A stretch of DNA of 64,000 bases. It comes from WLMZ01 sp963732585 (GTDB lineage: Bacteria > Actinomycetota > Acidimicrobiia > Acidimicrobiales > Ilumatobacteraceae). The translations under genes were made by a program, and so were the position numbers. The notes below the pieces were generated by a model, which worked only from the letters and a program-made list of their open reading frames with translations, made no database searches and had not been told where the DNA came from. Where the stretch lies: contig CAVSZY010000003.1 in NCBI GenBank assembly GCA_963732585.1, forward strand, positions 868,001-932,000, in the 5' to 3' direction. Positions 9,241 through 17,739 of this stretch are shown one piece after another. The first letter of the stretch is position 1. The number at the start of each line of letters is the position of its first letter.

Positions 9241-10014
9241 TCAGCCGATCACCCGGCCACCGTTGACCCCAAGGATCTGCCCGGTGATATAGCTGGAATC
9301 ATCGCGTGCGAAAAAGGCACACGCCGCGGCGATGTCCTCGGGCTTGCCGACGCGACGCACCGGTGTGTCCTTCTCATGGAACTCGATCCCTGGGCCGAGC
9401 ATGCCCGAGGCGTCGGCCTCACGCAGGCTCGGTGTGTCGATGAAGCTCGGCGGCACGGCGTTGACGGTGATACCTCGCTTGCCGAACTCCTTAGCCAGCG
9501 ACCGGGTCATCGAGATCACGGCACCCTTCGACGATGAGTAATGCACCTGGCCAGCGTTGCCGGTCTGGGCGCTGGAGGAGGAGATGTTGACGATGCGTCC
9601 CCAATTGGCGGCGATCATGTCGGGGATGACGACCTGGCAGAGATCGAAGATGCCCCGAACGTTGACGGCGAACACCTGGTCGAACTCTTCGCGGCTGATG
9701 CTCAGGAACCTGGAGAACGGTGAGATTCCGGCATTGTTGATCAGGATCGTGGCTGCGCCGAGGCGCTCGCGCACTTCGCCAACACCGGCCTCGATACCGG
9801 CCCGGTCGCTGACATCGACCCCGAGCCCGATCGCCGTGCCACCCTCGGCAGTGATCATTGCCGCAGTGGCCGCAGCCGTGTCGGCGTTGCGGTCGAAGAT
9901 CGCCACCGATGCTCCATCCTGAGCGAGTCGCACGGCGATGGCGATGCCGATACCGGAACCGCCACCGGTGACGATGGCGGTTCGCGGCGACGACCATGGC
10001 GGAACTGGGGTCAT
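9241..10014 (-). CDS. Short-chain dehydrogenase/reductase (SDR)
   Basis: A 257-residue classical SDR, an NAD(P)-dependent oxidoreductase for an alcohol or ketone. It shows the cofactor motif TGGGSGIG near residue 17, the NNAG-type motif (LINNAGIS), the catalytic Ser in ISSSSAQTG and the Tyr-Lys pair as YSSSKGA. The C-terminus ends ILGVNGGRVIG. The ATG at 10014 is preferred to in-frame codons upstream because GGTGAGG precedes it and the Rossmann strand follows at once. It is the first gene of the minus-strand catabolic run, divergent from the TauD-like gene. Confidence 0.9.
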   Translation of the reverse strand: MTPVPPWSSPRTAIVTGGGSGIGIAIAVRLAQDGASVAIFDRNADTAAATAAMITAEGGTAIGLGVDVSDRAGIEAGVGEVRERLGAATILINNAGISPFSRFLSISREEFDQVFAVNVRGIFDLCQVVIPDMIAANWGRIVNISSSSAQTGNAGQVHYSSSKGAVISMTRSLAKEFGKRGITVNAVPPSFIDTPSLREADASGMLGPGIEFHEKDTPVRRVGKPEDIAAACAFFARDDSSYITGQILGVNGGRVIG

Positions 10015-10101
10015 TGCTGCCTCACCTGTCGTTGCATCATTCGTTGCCTCATCGCGATTGCTTTCCCCTCTCATGCCAGCGCAGGCGATCGATCCCACAC
10101 C

Positions 10102-10129
10102 TTGACGGCATCCCCGGGCGATCTATGCT
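10102..10129 (+). promoter_or_regulatory. Promoter upstream of the TauD/TfdA-like gene
   Basis: TTGACG (10102-10107) and TATGCT (10124-10129) are spaced by 16 bases, a good match to a housekeeping sigma promoter. Transcription would begin near 10136, about 40 bases before the TTG start codon. A palindrome-like site begins at the last base of the -10 element. Confidence 0.55.
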
Positions 10130-10142
10130 GTACAGATGTTTA
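10129..10142. promoter_or_regulatory. Putative operator, copy 1
   Basis: TGTACAGATGTTTA is an imperfect palindrome of the pattern TnnACAnnTGTTnA, directly downstream of the -10 element. A closely similar 14-mer, TAAACAACTGTTCA, lies at the promoter of the Rieske gene, and both are followed by GCA. The arrangement fits a TetR-type repressor; no regulator gene lies beside it. Confidence 0.4.
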
Positions 10143-10176
10143 GCAGCTGCACGCTGCTGAGGGGAAGGGCAGCGCG

Positions 10177-11013
10177 TTGGGTATCACCATGACGCCAATG
10201 AGCGAGCACATCGGCGCTGTGATCACCGGGATCTCTCCCGTCGATGCCACCACAGGAGCCGTCGCCGAGCAGATCCAGGCGGCGATCGATCGCCATGGCG
10301 TGGTCGTGCTACCTCGTCTGTTTATCGACGACGACCACCTTGTCGCCCTCGCTCGTTTGCTCGGCACCGTCGTGCGACCGCTGCATGGAGCCCTCGCCGG
10401 TTACCCCGAGCTGGCACCGGTCACGCGCAATCCTGACGTCGACAAAATGGCCCGATATCGCGAGGCGACGTTCAACTGGCACACCGACGGCACGATGAGT
10501 GACATGCCGGACAAGCTGACGATGCTCACCGCCCGGCGCACCGCCGAGGGGGCGCAAGGCAACACCGAGTTCGCCACGACCTACGCCGCCTACGACGAAC
10601 TCACCGATGACGACAAGGCGTTGATCGATGGTCTGCGCGTCAAGCACTCCTTCGCCAGCTCGCAACGCAAGATCGAAACCAGTCCGACCGCCAAGCAGGA
10701 GGCAGATTGGGCGACCGTGCCAGCGCGCCAGCACCCGCTGGTCTGGCGGCGCACTGACGGGCGACGGTCGCTGGTGATGGGTTCCACCGCTGAAGCGGTG
10801 ATCGGTCTGCCCGCGGCGCAGAGCGCAGAGCTGCTGGACCGCCTCCTCGAATGGTCGACGCAACCCCGCTTCACCCTGTCGCACTCCTGGAGCGAGGGTG
10901 ACCTGGTGATCTTCGACAACACGGGCCTATTGCACCGGGCGATGCCTTATTCGGCGACCTCACCACGACTGATGCATCGGGCCACTATCGCCGGCGAGGA
11001 AGCGTTCGCCTGA
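10177..11013 (+). CDS. TauD/TfdA-family 2-oxoglutarate/Fe(II) dioxygenase
   Basis: A 278-residue non-haem iron dioxygenase that oxidises a substrate while decarboxylating 2-oxoglutarate. The iron ligands are visible as HTD in NWHTDGTMSDMP and the distal His in LLHRAMPYS, with the 2-oxoglutarate-binding Arg expected in the MHRATI region. The N-terminal IGAVITGI is a TfdA hallmark. The TTG at 10177 is chosen because GAGGGGAAGG ends eight bases upstream; an in-frame ATG at 10189 is the alternative. Members act on taurine, 2,4-D and related compounds, so the substrate stays open. The promoter and operator-like site lie upstream. Confidence 0.87.
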   Translation: MGITMTPMSEHIGAVITGISPVDATTGAVAEQIQAAIDRHGVVVLPRLFIDDDHLVALARLLGTVVRPLHGALAGYPELAPVTRNPDVDKMARYREATFNWHTDGTMSDMPDKLTMLTARRTAEGAQGNTEFATTYAAYDELTDDDKALIDGLRVKHSFASSQRKIETSPTAKQEADWATVPARQHPLVWRRTDGRRSLVMGSTAEAVIGLPAAQSAELLDRLLEWSTQPRFTLSHSWSEGDLVIFDNTGLLHRAMPYSATSPRLMHRATIAGEEAFA

Positions 11014-11016
11014 TTC

Positions 11017-11046
11017 TTGACGGGTCCGGCTCGATGGTGTTAAACA
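11017..11046 (+). promoter_or_regulatory. Promoter upstream of the Rieske oxygenase gene
   Basis: TTGACG (11017-11022) and TAAACA (11041-11046) are separated by 18 bases, directly after the TauD-like stop codon. The -35 matches the one at 10102, and the -10 region coincides with the second operator-like site. Confidence 0.42.
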
Positions 11047-11054
11047 ACTGTTCA
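11041..11054. promoter_or_regulatory. Putative operator, copy 2
   Basis: TAAACAACTGTTCA is a near-palindrome (AACA-AC-TGTT core) overlapping the probable -10 element of the Rieske gene. It shares the core ACAnnTGTTnA and the following GCA with the site at 10129. A repressor binding here would block transcription of the oxygenase. Confidence 0.42.
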
Positions 11055-11079
11055 GCACGATGAGCACGTGGGGGAGAGC

Positions 11080-12381
11080 ATGACGCTGCAGGATCGACTC
11101 AGCACGGGTCGCGGCAAGTGGACCCCGGAGTACCCGGAGTTGGGCACGGTGCCGGTGACCTATGAAGACGCGATCTCACCCGAGTTCTTCGCCGACGAAC
11201 GTGAGGCGGTGTTCAAACGCTGGTGGCTGTACGTCGGGCGGGTAGAACGTTTGCCTCGCCCTGGCACCTATTTCACGCGTGAGTTGGCGGGCCTGGCCGC
11301 AATCGTCGTCGCCCGAGATCTCGACGGCGCGATCCATGCCTTCCACAACGTCTGCGCTCACCGCGGCAACAAGGTGGTCTGGCAGGAGTTTCCCGGCAAC
11401 GAGACCAGCGGCTCGTGCCGCGCCTTTCACTGCAAATACCACGGCTGGCAATACGGACTGAACGGCAAGGTCGATCGGATCACCAACGAGGAGCAATTTT
11501 TCGACCTCGATCGCTCGACGCTGTCGATGCCCAAGATCCTTTGCGACGAAGTCGGCGGCTTCATCTACATCAACCTCGCCGACAACCCCGAATCGCTGCG
11601 CTCGTTCCTCGGCGAACGAGTCTGCGAAATCGAGCAGTATCCCTTCCATTTGATGACCCAACGCTACGGGTTCTCGACACGGGTCAACGGCAACTGGAAG
11701 ATGGCCGCGAACACCATCCAAGAGTGGTATCACCCGCCGTACGTCCACCAGACGTTCATTCACGCCGACGTCCGCGAAGCCGAAAAGATGGTGCCACCGA
11801 TCGACTCGTATCACTACGACTTGTTTGGTCGACACTTCCTCAACTCGGTACCGGGCCCACCGCCATTGCGGCCCCGCAAGCCCGGCGCATTGGGCGAGCC
11901 ACGCCGCGACATGATCTGGGTGTACAAGCTGTTTCGAGGCGGATTGTTCGGGCCCGACGACGTACCCGACATCGGACCGATGCCTGAATTCTTGAACCAG
12001 GGCGGCGTGCAATCCTGGGGCAACGACCAGTTTTGGATCCTGCCCAACGTCTCGTTGCAGATCTGGGCTCGCAACTTCTACATCCTCTACACCTACTGGC
12101 CAGACAGCGTCGGCTCGCACATCTACGACATCGACATCTATTTCGTGCCACCGGCCAATGCCAGCCAGCGATTGGCCCAAGAGTTGGTGGTCAACAGCGT
12201 GGTCGAAGTGGCGATGCAGGACGTCAACACCGTCGAGGCAACCTACTCGGCGGTCAAGATGGGCTATCAGAAGCAGTTTCATCTCGGCGATCAAGAGCTG
12301 ATGATCCGCAGTTTCCATCATTCGATCGGCGGCGCCGTCGCTGACTACCGGGCCGAGCGTGCCAGCGGCAGCGCGACATGA
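11080..12381 (+). CDS. Rieske non-haem iron ring-hydroxylating oxygenase, alpha subunit
   Basis: A 433-residue oxygenase alpha subunit. The Rieske [2Fe-2S] ligands are C92/H94 (CAHRGNK) and C118/H121 (CKYHGWQYG). The catalytic domain contains NTIQEWYHPPYVHQTFIH, the region supplying the mononuclear iron His ligands and the bridging acid. Length fits aromatic-ring dioxygenases and demethylases. The ATG at 11080 is chosen because GGGGGAG stands five bases upstream, while the GTG at 11068 has no Shine-Dalgarno. Ferredoxin and reductase partners are not nearby. A small gene overlaps its stop as ATGA and may encode a partner. Confidence 0.9.
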   Translation: MTLQDRLSTGRGKWTPEYPELGTVPVTYEDAISPEFFADEREAVFKRWWLYVGRVERLPRPGTYFTRELAGLAAIVVARDLDGAIHAFHNVCAHRGNKVVWQEFPGNETSGSCRAFHCKYHGWQYGLNGKVDRITNEEQFFDLDRSTLSMPKILCDEVGGFIYINLADNPESLRSFLGERVCEIEQYPFHLMTQRYGFSTRVNGNWKMAANTIQEWYHPPYVHQTFIHADVREAEKMVPPIDSYHYDLFGRHFLNSVPGPPPLRPRKPGALGEPRRDMIWVYKLFRGGLFGPDDVPDIGPMPEFLNQGGVQSWGNDQFWILPNVSLQIWARNFYILYTYWPDSVGSHIYDIDIYFVPPANASQRLAQELVVNSVVEVAMQDVNTVEATYSAVKMGYQKQFHLGDQELMIRSFHHSIGGAVADYRAERASGSAT

Positions 12382-12713
12382 GCGCCACAGCGTTGCCTGC
12401 CGGTTTCGAAGAACTGGAACCTTGGGTGCAGACTTGGGTCAAGCCGCATCGCGACGATCGCTATGCGGTCCGTCTGTCGCAAACGATCGATGAGATCGCC
12501 GAGTTTTACGATGCGATCGCCGGCCGGGCTGAAGAAGCGATGAGCTTTCTCGATGGGCATGACGTGAACAACCTCGACGACGACGCCAATCGATTGCTGC
12601 AACTGCTGTATTCGATGATCCTGGTCTCGTATGCGGTCAATGTCTTCAAACAGCCGCACATCCCCGACTCCGGGTCGGCGTTCTTCAACGCTGTCGTCGC
12701 TCCAGCCGTCTAG
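12378..12713 (+). CDS. Small acidic protein coupled to the Rieske oxygenase
   Basis: A 111-residue soluble, probably all-helical protein of no family I recognise (for example LSQTIDEIAEFYDAIAGRAEEAM and ANRLLQLLYSMILVSYAVNVF). It has no signal peptide, cysteines or metal motif. Its ATG overlaps the oxygenase stop as ATGA, so the two are almost certainly co-translated. A role as an oxygenase-associated subunit is inferred from this coupling only. Confidence 0.65.
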   Translation: MSATALPAGFEELEPWVQTWVKPHRDDRYAVRLSQTIDEIAEFYDAIAGRAEEAMSFLDGHDVNNLDDDANRLLQLLYSMILVSYAVNVFKQPHIPDSGSAFFNAVVAPAV

Positions 12714-12798
12714 CCGGGCCTCGATGCCCGCAGGGTGACGATCATCCGGCGGGGGCGGCGGCGCCTTGCTGCGCCAGCGCCTTGCTAAGGTCCGCCGA

Positions 12799-13197
12799 GT
12801 GAGCAGTTCTCGTCGTCGCCTCATCCTGCTCGCCTGTGCCGTCGTGGCCTACGCCGTGGTGCTCACGGGTGTCTGGGCGGCGCGGCCCTTGCACGACTCA
12901 ATCCCCGTCGGCATGGACTGGTCGCCAACCGTGCAGACTCCACCGAAGGGACAACGGCTCGTTTCCCAAGAGGTGGAATGCAACACCCTTTTCGCCAACC
13001 AGGCGCGCCCCGACGATGCGCTGGCGACGTTGACGGCCCAGCCAGAGGGCTATTCGGCGCTCGAATTTCAGCGCGAGCCATGCACGCTGGTGCACAGCAA
13101 TGCCCGCATCCTGTTCGCCGTCAATGTCGTCGCAGTCGCCGGGTTGCTGGCGCTGATCGCACTGGTCGCCGCACGTTCGCGGCGCCTCGAAGCGTGA
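12799..13197 (+). CDS. Small bitopic membrane protein of unknown function
   Basis: A 132-residue protein with a transmembrane segment near residues 8-27 (LILLACAVVAYAVVLTGVW), an outer loop of about 70 residues with two Cys (VECNTL and REPCTL) that could form a disulfide, and a second segment near 103-124. The GTG at 12799 follows AAGG at a good distance and starts the basic cap of the first helix, so it is preferred to a TTG upstream. No conserved domain is recognised. It lies about 100 bases before a DrrAB-type exporter and may be unrelated to it. Confidence 0.6.
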   Translation: MSSSRRRLILLACAVVAYAVVLTGVWAARPLHDSIPVGMDWSPTVQTPPKGQRLVSQEVECNTLFANQARPDDALATLTAQPEGYSALEFQREPCTLVHSNARILFAVNVVAVAGLLALIALVAARSRRLEA

Positions 13198-13303
13198 AGA
13201 TCGGCATCATCGTTGCATGGCAAAGCGAACGTGTGTACTATGGGCACCCCCACGCACCCGGTCTGGTGAGCGTGGCCACATTCACGAGGGAGAGCCACCG
13301 CCT

Positions 13304-14107
13304 ATGACAGTCGGAACGACAGCGATTGCTGCCCAGCAACTCGCCAAAACCTACACCGGTCGCAGCGGCACGGTCGAGGCCGTGCGCGGCGTCGATCTCG
13401 AAGTCGCCGCCGGGAGCGTCTTCGGGTTTCTCGGGCCCAACGGCGCCGGCAAGTCGACAACGGTGCGCATGCTCACCACATTGATGACGATCACCTCCGG
13501 CACCGCCACCGTGGCCGGTATCAACATCGCCGCCGACCCGCATGCGGCGCGCCGCAAAATCGGTGTGGCGCTGCAAGAGGCCGGCCTCGACGTTCGCCAA
13601 AGCGGGCGCGAGCTTCTCGTGTTGCAGGCTCGGCTCTTTGGCATGAACCCGGCCGAGGCCAAAACCAGGGCCCAGGAGCTGTTGGAGTTGGTCGAGCTGA
13701 CCGACGACGCAAACCGCCGGGTCAAAGGCTATTCAGGCGGCATGAAGCGTCGCCTCGATCTGGCGACGGCACTCGTTCACCGCCCCGAAGTGCTCTTCCT
13801 CGACGAGCCGACCACCGGGCTTGATCCCGCTAGCCGGTTGACGATCTGGGACGAGGTGCGCCGCATCAATCAGCTCGGCACCACCGTCTTTCTGACCACG
13901 CAATATCTCGAGGAAGCCGACAATCTCTGCGACCGCTTGGCGATCATCGACAAGGGTGTCATCGTCTGCGAGGGCACCCCTGCTGGCCTCAAAGACGAGT
14001 TGCAGCAACGACGCGGTCTCGATCACACCCCAACCCTCGACGACGTATTCCTCGACGCCACGGGACGCACCCGCGAGCGCGCAGCTGGAGAAGTGAAGGA
14101 AGTCTGA
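13304..14107 (+). CDS. DrrA-type ABC exporter ATP-binding protein
   Basis: A 267-residue ATPase of the daunorubicin-resistance (DrrA) type. Walker A is GPNGAGKST, the signature YSGGMKRRLDLA, Walker B VLFLDEPTTGLD and the switch His-equivalent lies in LTTQYLEEAD, with Gln as in DrrA homologues. The C-terminal tail carries the DrrA-like TLDDVFLDATGR. The ATG at 13304 follows a GAGGGAGAG ribosome binding site. The stop overlaps the permease start by one base (TGATG). Together they would export a hydrophobic compound or lipid; the substrate is unknown. Confidence 0.9.
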   Translation: MTVGTTAIAAQQLAKTYTGRSGTVEAVRGVDLEVAAGSVFGFLGPNGAGKSTTVRMLTTLMTITSGTATVAGINIAADPHAARRKIGVALQEAGLDVRQSGRELLVLQARLFGMNPAEAKTRAQELLELVELTDDANRRVKGYSGGMKRRLDLATALVHRPEVLFLDEPTTGLDPASRLTIWDEVRRINQLGTTVFLTTQYLEEADNLCDRLAIIDKGVIVCEGTPAGLKDELQQRRGLDHTPTLDDVFLDATGRTRERAAGEVKEV

Positions 14108-14865
14108 TGTTCAACGAGTCTCTCATTCTTGGTGGCCGGGCCATCAAAGCCGAGCTGCGTGCTCCGGAGTCGCTGTTGCCGACACTGTTTATCCCGCTGT
14201 TCTTCCTCGTCGTCAACGTCGGGCAGGCAGCGAAGATTTTTCCATCTGGGTCGACGCCGTTCTTGCGCGGCCAGAACTACGCCGCTTTCCAGCTGCCAAG
14301 TTCGCTGTTGCTGGCCGCATCGTTTGGCAGCGCCGCGCTCTTCCTCGTAGAGGAAATCGAGGGCGGCTATTTCGACAAACTGCGGGCAACGCCGATCGCT
14401 CGAAGTTCGATCATCGTCGGTCGGCTGATCGCCGAGTTCTGTAAGACCTTCGTGCTCAGCGCAGCAATGGTGTTTGTCGCGTTCATCTTCGGCGTGCGTG
14501 TCGAAAGTGGCGTCCTCGGCTTCCTGGTGCTGATGGTCATGATCAGTCTGTGGGCAATGGTCTTCAGCGGGTTCATTCAGCTGATAGCGCTCAAAAGCCG
14601 CTCCGCGGCCGCCACCCAATCGGGCAGCATGATCTTCTTTCCGCTGTTGTTCTTGACACCGAACTTCGTTCCTCGGGAGATGTTGAGCCGCCCGATGGAG
14701 ATCGCCGCCACGCTTAACCCGGTGACCTACGTGATGGAAGGCGCTCGCAGCCTGATCCTCGACGGTTTCGATGGCGCTGTGCTCGCCAGAGCGTTCGCCA
14801 TCGTCGGCGTGACCTTCGCGTTGATGATTTTGCTCGCTGTGCGCTCGGTCAATAGCTACGACTGA
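14107..14865 (+). CDS. ABC-2-type exporter permease (DrrB-like)
   Basis: A 252-residue ABC-2 membrane protein with about six transmembrane helices. It contains LVEEIEGGYFDKLRATPIARSSIIVGR, the coupling region typical of DrrB/NodJ-like permeases, and a C-terminal MEIAATLNPVTYVMEGARSLI motif. It is translationally coupled to the ATPase and completes a two-gene exporter. Such pairs move drugs, polyketides or cell-envelope lipids. Confidence 0.87.
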   Translation: MFNESLILGGRAIKAELRAPESLLPTLFIPLFFLVVNVGQAAKIFPSGSTPFLRGQNYAAFQLPSSLLLAASFGSAALFLVEEIEGGYFDKLRATPIARSSIIVGRLIAEFCKTFVLSAAMVFVAFIFGVRVESGVLGFLVLMVMISLWAMVFSGFIQLIALKSRSAAATQSGSMIFFPLLFLTPNFVPREMLSRPMEIAATLNPVTYVMEGARSLILDGFDGAVLARAFAIVGVTFALMILLAVRSVNSYD

Positions 14866-14956
14866 TACGCCACGGATTCCACTCTCGACAACAGTTTCGC
14901 GTTTGTTTCGCCCGTGGGGCGCATACTGCCGGAACCGCCGTTCTAGGGTCGTAGCC

Positions 14957-15763
14957 ATGTGCGATGTCATCGACGCCAGGAGTCTGTTTGAGCAGGCGGC
15001 CGATCGGCGCGGGGTGACCCGCATCGTCAGCGTCTGCCGAGAGCAACGGTCGGCAGCTATCGATCATCCCCATCGGCAACACGCCGTCACCGTCGTTCGC
15101 CTCAGCCCCGATCCGATCGATCAGCAGAACGCGCCGGTGGAGATGGCCTGCCTCGAGTCGTGCCTGGGGAGTGCAACACCCGAGCAGCGGCGCGCCGCCA
15201 TTCATCAGGCGATCCAACATCTCGCGCCGCGCGGTTGGCTGATGATGAGTCCGCAGCTGGAACCGGTCTTTGGCGACTTGTGCGCTGAGCTCGGTCTCCT
15301 TCGCCGCGGCGAAGCAGACGCCTGCAACCTTGTCGGCTATCAACGCAGCGATCGGCTCACGGTGCACGACTTGTTGTGGCAGGCCCGAGCACGTATTCAG
15401 CGAGTTGATGCGCCCACCCTGGCGGCCGAATTGGCTGGGGCACGACCGCCCCTGGTGATCGACACGCGCACGGGCACTGATCGGGCCAGGTTCGGGGTGA
15501 TTCCGGGCTCGATTCACGTGCCGCGCACCGTGCTTGAATGGCACCTCGATCCGGCAAACGGCTACCCCCATCCTGGCGTCACCGGTCTCGATCAGCGACT
15601 CGTTGTGATTTGCAACGGTGGCTACAGCTCGTCGCTCGCCGCTGCCAATCTCGTGCTACTGGGCTTTAGCCAGAGCGGCGACTTGATCGGCGGAATGCGA
15701 TCGTGGATCCACCACGGCTTACCCGTGCAACCACCAGATCACGCCCACCTCGATCTGATGTAG
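14957..15763 (+). CDS. Rhodanese-domain protein with an unassigned N-terminal domain
   Basis: A 268-residue protein. The C-terminal half is a rhodanese/Cdc25-like domain: LVIDTRTGTDRARFGVIPGSIHVPRTVLEWHLD and the active-site loop CNGGYSSSLAA with the Cys that would carry persulfide. The N-terminal half (residues 1 to about 150) reads IVSVCREQ, VTVVRLSPDPID and HQAIQHLAPRGWLMMSP, reminiscent of a degenerate methyltransferase-like fold, but I cannot name it. The ATG at 14957 is preceded by TAGGG. Sulfur transfer is plausible; the acceptor is unknown. It converges on the acetoacetyl-CoA synthetase gene. Confidence 0.75.
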   Translation: MCDVIDARSLFEQAADRRGVTRIVSVCREQRSAAIDHPHRQHAVTVVRLSPDPIDQQNAPVEMACLESCLGSATPEQRRAAIHQAIQHLAPRGWLMMSPQLEPVFGDLCAELGLLRRGEADACNLVGYQRSDRLTVHDLLWQARARIQRVDAPTLAAELAGARPPLVIDTRTGTDRARFGVIPGSIHVPRTVLEWHLDPANGYPHPGVTGLDQRLVVICNGGYSSSLAAANLVLLGFSQSGDLIGGMRSWIHHGLPVQPPDHAHLDLM

Positions 15764-15780
15764 CAGCCGTATCGCCGCTC

Positions 15781-17739
15781 TCAGGACGTCGTGCTGGCGG
15801 CGGTCACCCCCGCGGCGATCATCTCCAGCGACTCGGGATTGGCCAGGGCGGCGGTGTTGCGCACGATGCGACCGTTGACGATGTCGGCGACGGCCATCTC
15901 GGCCAGTTTGCCGGAGCGGGTACGCGGCAGGTCCTCGACGGCAACGATCAGCGCTGGAACGTGGCGCGGCGTGCAACCAACGCGGATGCGTTGCTTGATA
16001 TCGGACTGCAGCTCGGCATCGAGTCCGGCTCCAGCGCCGAGGCGCACGAGCAGCACGATCCGCGAATCGCCCTCCCAGTCCTGACCGAATACCAGGCTCT
16101 CCAACACCTCGGGAATTTGCTCGACCTGGCGATAGATCTCAGCCGTGCCGATGCGCACCCCACCGGGATTCAACGTGGTGTCGGCCCTGCCGTGAATGAC
16201 CATGCCGCCGTGGTCGGTCCACGAGGCGAAATCTCCGTGGGCCCACACGCCAGGAAATCGCTCGAAGTAGGCGCCGTGGTAGCGAGCACCGTCGGGGTCA
16301 TTCCAGAAACCGATCGGCTGCGACGGAAAGGGTGCCGTGCAGACCAACTCGCCCCGTTCCCCGGCGGGCAGCGGGCGGCCTTCGGTGTCGAAGACTGCGA
16401 CGGCCATGCCGAGGGCCGGACGCTGGATCTCCCCGGCGTACACCGGGCTTGTCGGGTCGCCGCCAACGAAACAGGCGCACAGGTCGGTGCCACCGGAGAT
16501 CGATGCCAGGTGCACATCGGCCTTGACCTCGTCGTACACCCAGGAGAAGCCCTCGATCGACAACGGGGAACCGGTAGAAGCAATGGTTCGCAAGCGAGAA
16601 AGTTGGTGGGTTGAGCGTGGCGACAGGCCGGACTTGCGGCAGGAGTCGATGAACTTGGCGCCGACTCCGAGGAACGTCAACCGGTGGGCGTCGACGATGT
16701 CGAACAGCGTGCTCGGCGACGGGGCGAACGGCGAGCCGTCGTAGAGCACCGCAGTAGCCCCAGATGCCGGGATCGAGGCTACCCAGTTCCACATCATCCA
16801 CCCGGTGGTCGTGAAGTACATCGCCCGATCGCCGATGCCGATATCGCAGAGTAACTGCTGTTCCTTGATGTGCTGCAGGAGCACCCCGCCGCAGCGATGG
16901 ACGATGCATTTCGGCAACCCGGTGGTTCCGGAGCTGAACAAGATATACCAGGGGTGGGCGAAGGGGAGTTGGCGAAATTCGAGCGTCGCGCCGATGTGTG
17001 GTTCGGTCCATGTGTCCCAGTCGCTGATCCCCGAAGGCAGGCGGGAGTCAACTACCGACACCTGCACTACCCGACGCACGGTCGGCAGGCCCCGGCGCAC
17101 CTCGGCCACCTTGTCGCCAATATCGATCGTTCTGCCGTTGTAAAAGTAGCCGTCACAGACCACCAGCACGGTCGGTTCGATCTGAGCGAAGCGATCGAGC
17201 ACACCGTCGACCCCGAAGTCGGGCGAGGTCGAGCAGAACACCGCACCGAGCGAGGCCGTGGCCAACATCAACAGTTGCGCCTCGATGCCGTTCGGCAACC
17301 AGGCTGCGACCCGGTCGCCGACGCCGACACCGTCGGCGCGCAAGGCGGCGGCGATCTCACCGACGCGTCGTCGAGCCTCGCCGCGGGTGATCGAAATCGC
17401 CGACGACGGATTGCGCTCATCGAGCGCGATATACATCAGCTCTGCGGCTCCGACGCCACGACCGTTGAGGATGACCTCGGCGACGTTGAGTGTGGCGTTG
17501 GGGAAAAAGGCACTGTGCTCGAACGTTGCGCCACGTTGCAGAACCGGAGCAGGCAGGGGCCCGAGACCACAGAACTCGGCGACTGCCGGCCAGAAATCGT
17601 CGGGTTGATCGACGCTCCAGCGATACAGCGAGGCATAGGCGTCATGGCCGTTGGCTCGCATGAACTTGGCGATTCGCGTCGCCTCAATCCAGGTTGGCGA
17701 TGGCGACCACAGGGGAGCAGAATCCGTCAGGGCGACCAC
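15781..17739 (-). CDS. Acetoacetyl-CoA synthetase
   Basis: A 652-residue adenylate-forming ligase that activates acetoacetate to acetoacetyl-CoA. It has the N-terminal ACAS domain (FMRANGHDAYASLYRWSVDQPDDFW), the P-loop ILFSSGTTGLPKCIVH near residue 260, and the C-terminal hinge and catalytic Lys region (PRTRSGKLAEMAVADIVNG). Size and the SPDFGVDGVLDRFAQIEP stretch fit the acetoacetate type better than acetyl-CoA synthetase. The GTG start at 17739 shares one base with the upstream TAG stop (TAGTG), so it is coupled to the 2OG oxygenase gene. It would feed ketone-body or polyhydroxyalkanoate-derived acetoacetate into acetyl-CoA. Confidence 0.88.
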   Translation of the reverse strand: MVALTDSAPLWSPSPTWIEATRIAKFMRANGHDAYASLYRWSVDQPDDFWPAVAEFCGLGPLPAPVLQRGATFEHSAFFPNATLNVAEVILNGRGVGAAELMYIALDERNPSSAISITRGEARRRVGEIAAALRADGVGVGDRVAAWLPNGIEAQLLMLATASLGAVFCSTSPDFGVDGVLDRFAQIEPTVLVVCDGYFYNGRTIDIGDKVAEVRRGLPTVRRVVQVSVVDSRLPSGISDWDTWTEPHIGATLEFRQLPFAHPWYILFSSGTTGLPKCIVHRCGGVLLQHIKEQQLLCDIGIGDRAMYFTTTGWMMWNWVASIPASGATAVLYDGSPFAPSPSTLFDIVDAHRLTFLGVGAKFIDSCRKSGLSPRSTHQLSRLRTIASTGSPLSIEGFSWVYDEVKADVHLASISGGTDLCACFVGGDPTSPVYAGEIQRPALGMAVAVFDTEGRPLPAGERGELVCTAPFPSQPIGFWNDPDGARYHGAYFERFPGVWAHGDFASWTDHGGMVIHGRADTTLNPGGVRIGTAEIYRQVEQIPEVLESLVFGQDWEGDSRIVLLVRLGAGAGLDAELQSDIKQRIRVGCTPRHVPALIVAVEDLPRTRSGKLAEMAVADIVNGRIVRNTAALANPESLEMIAAGVTAASTTS

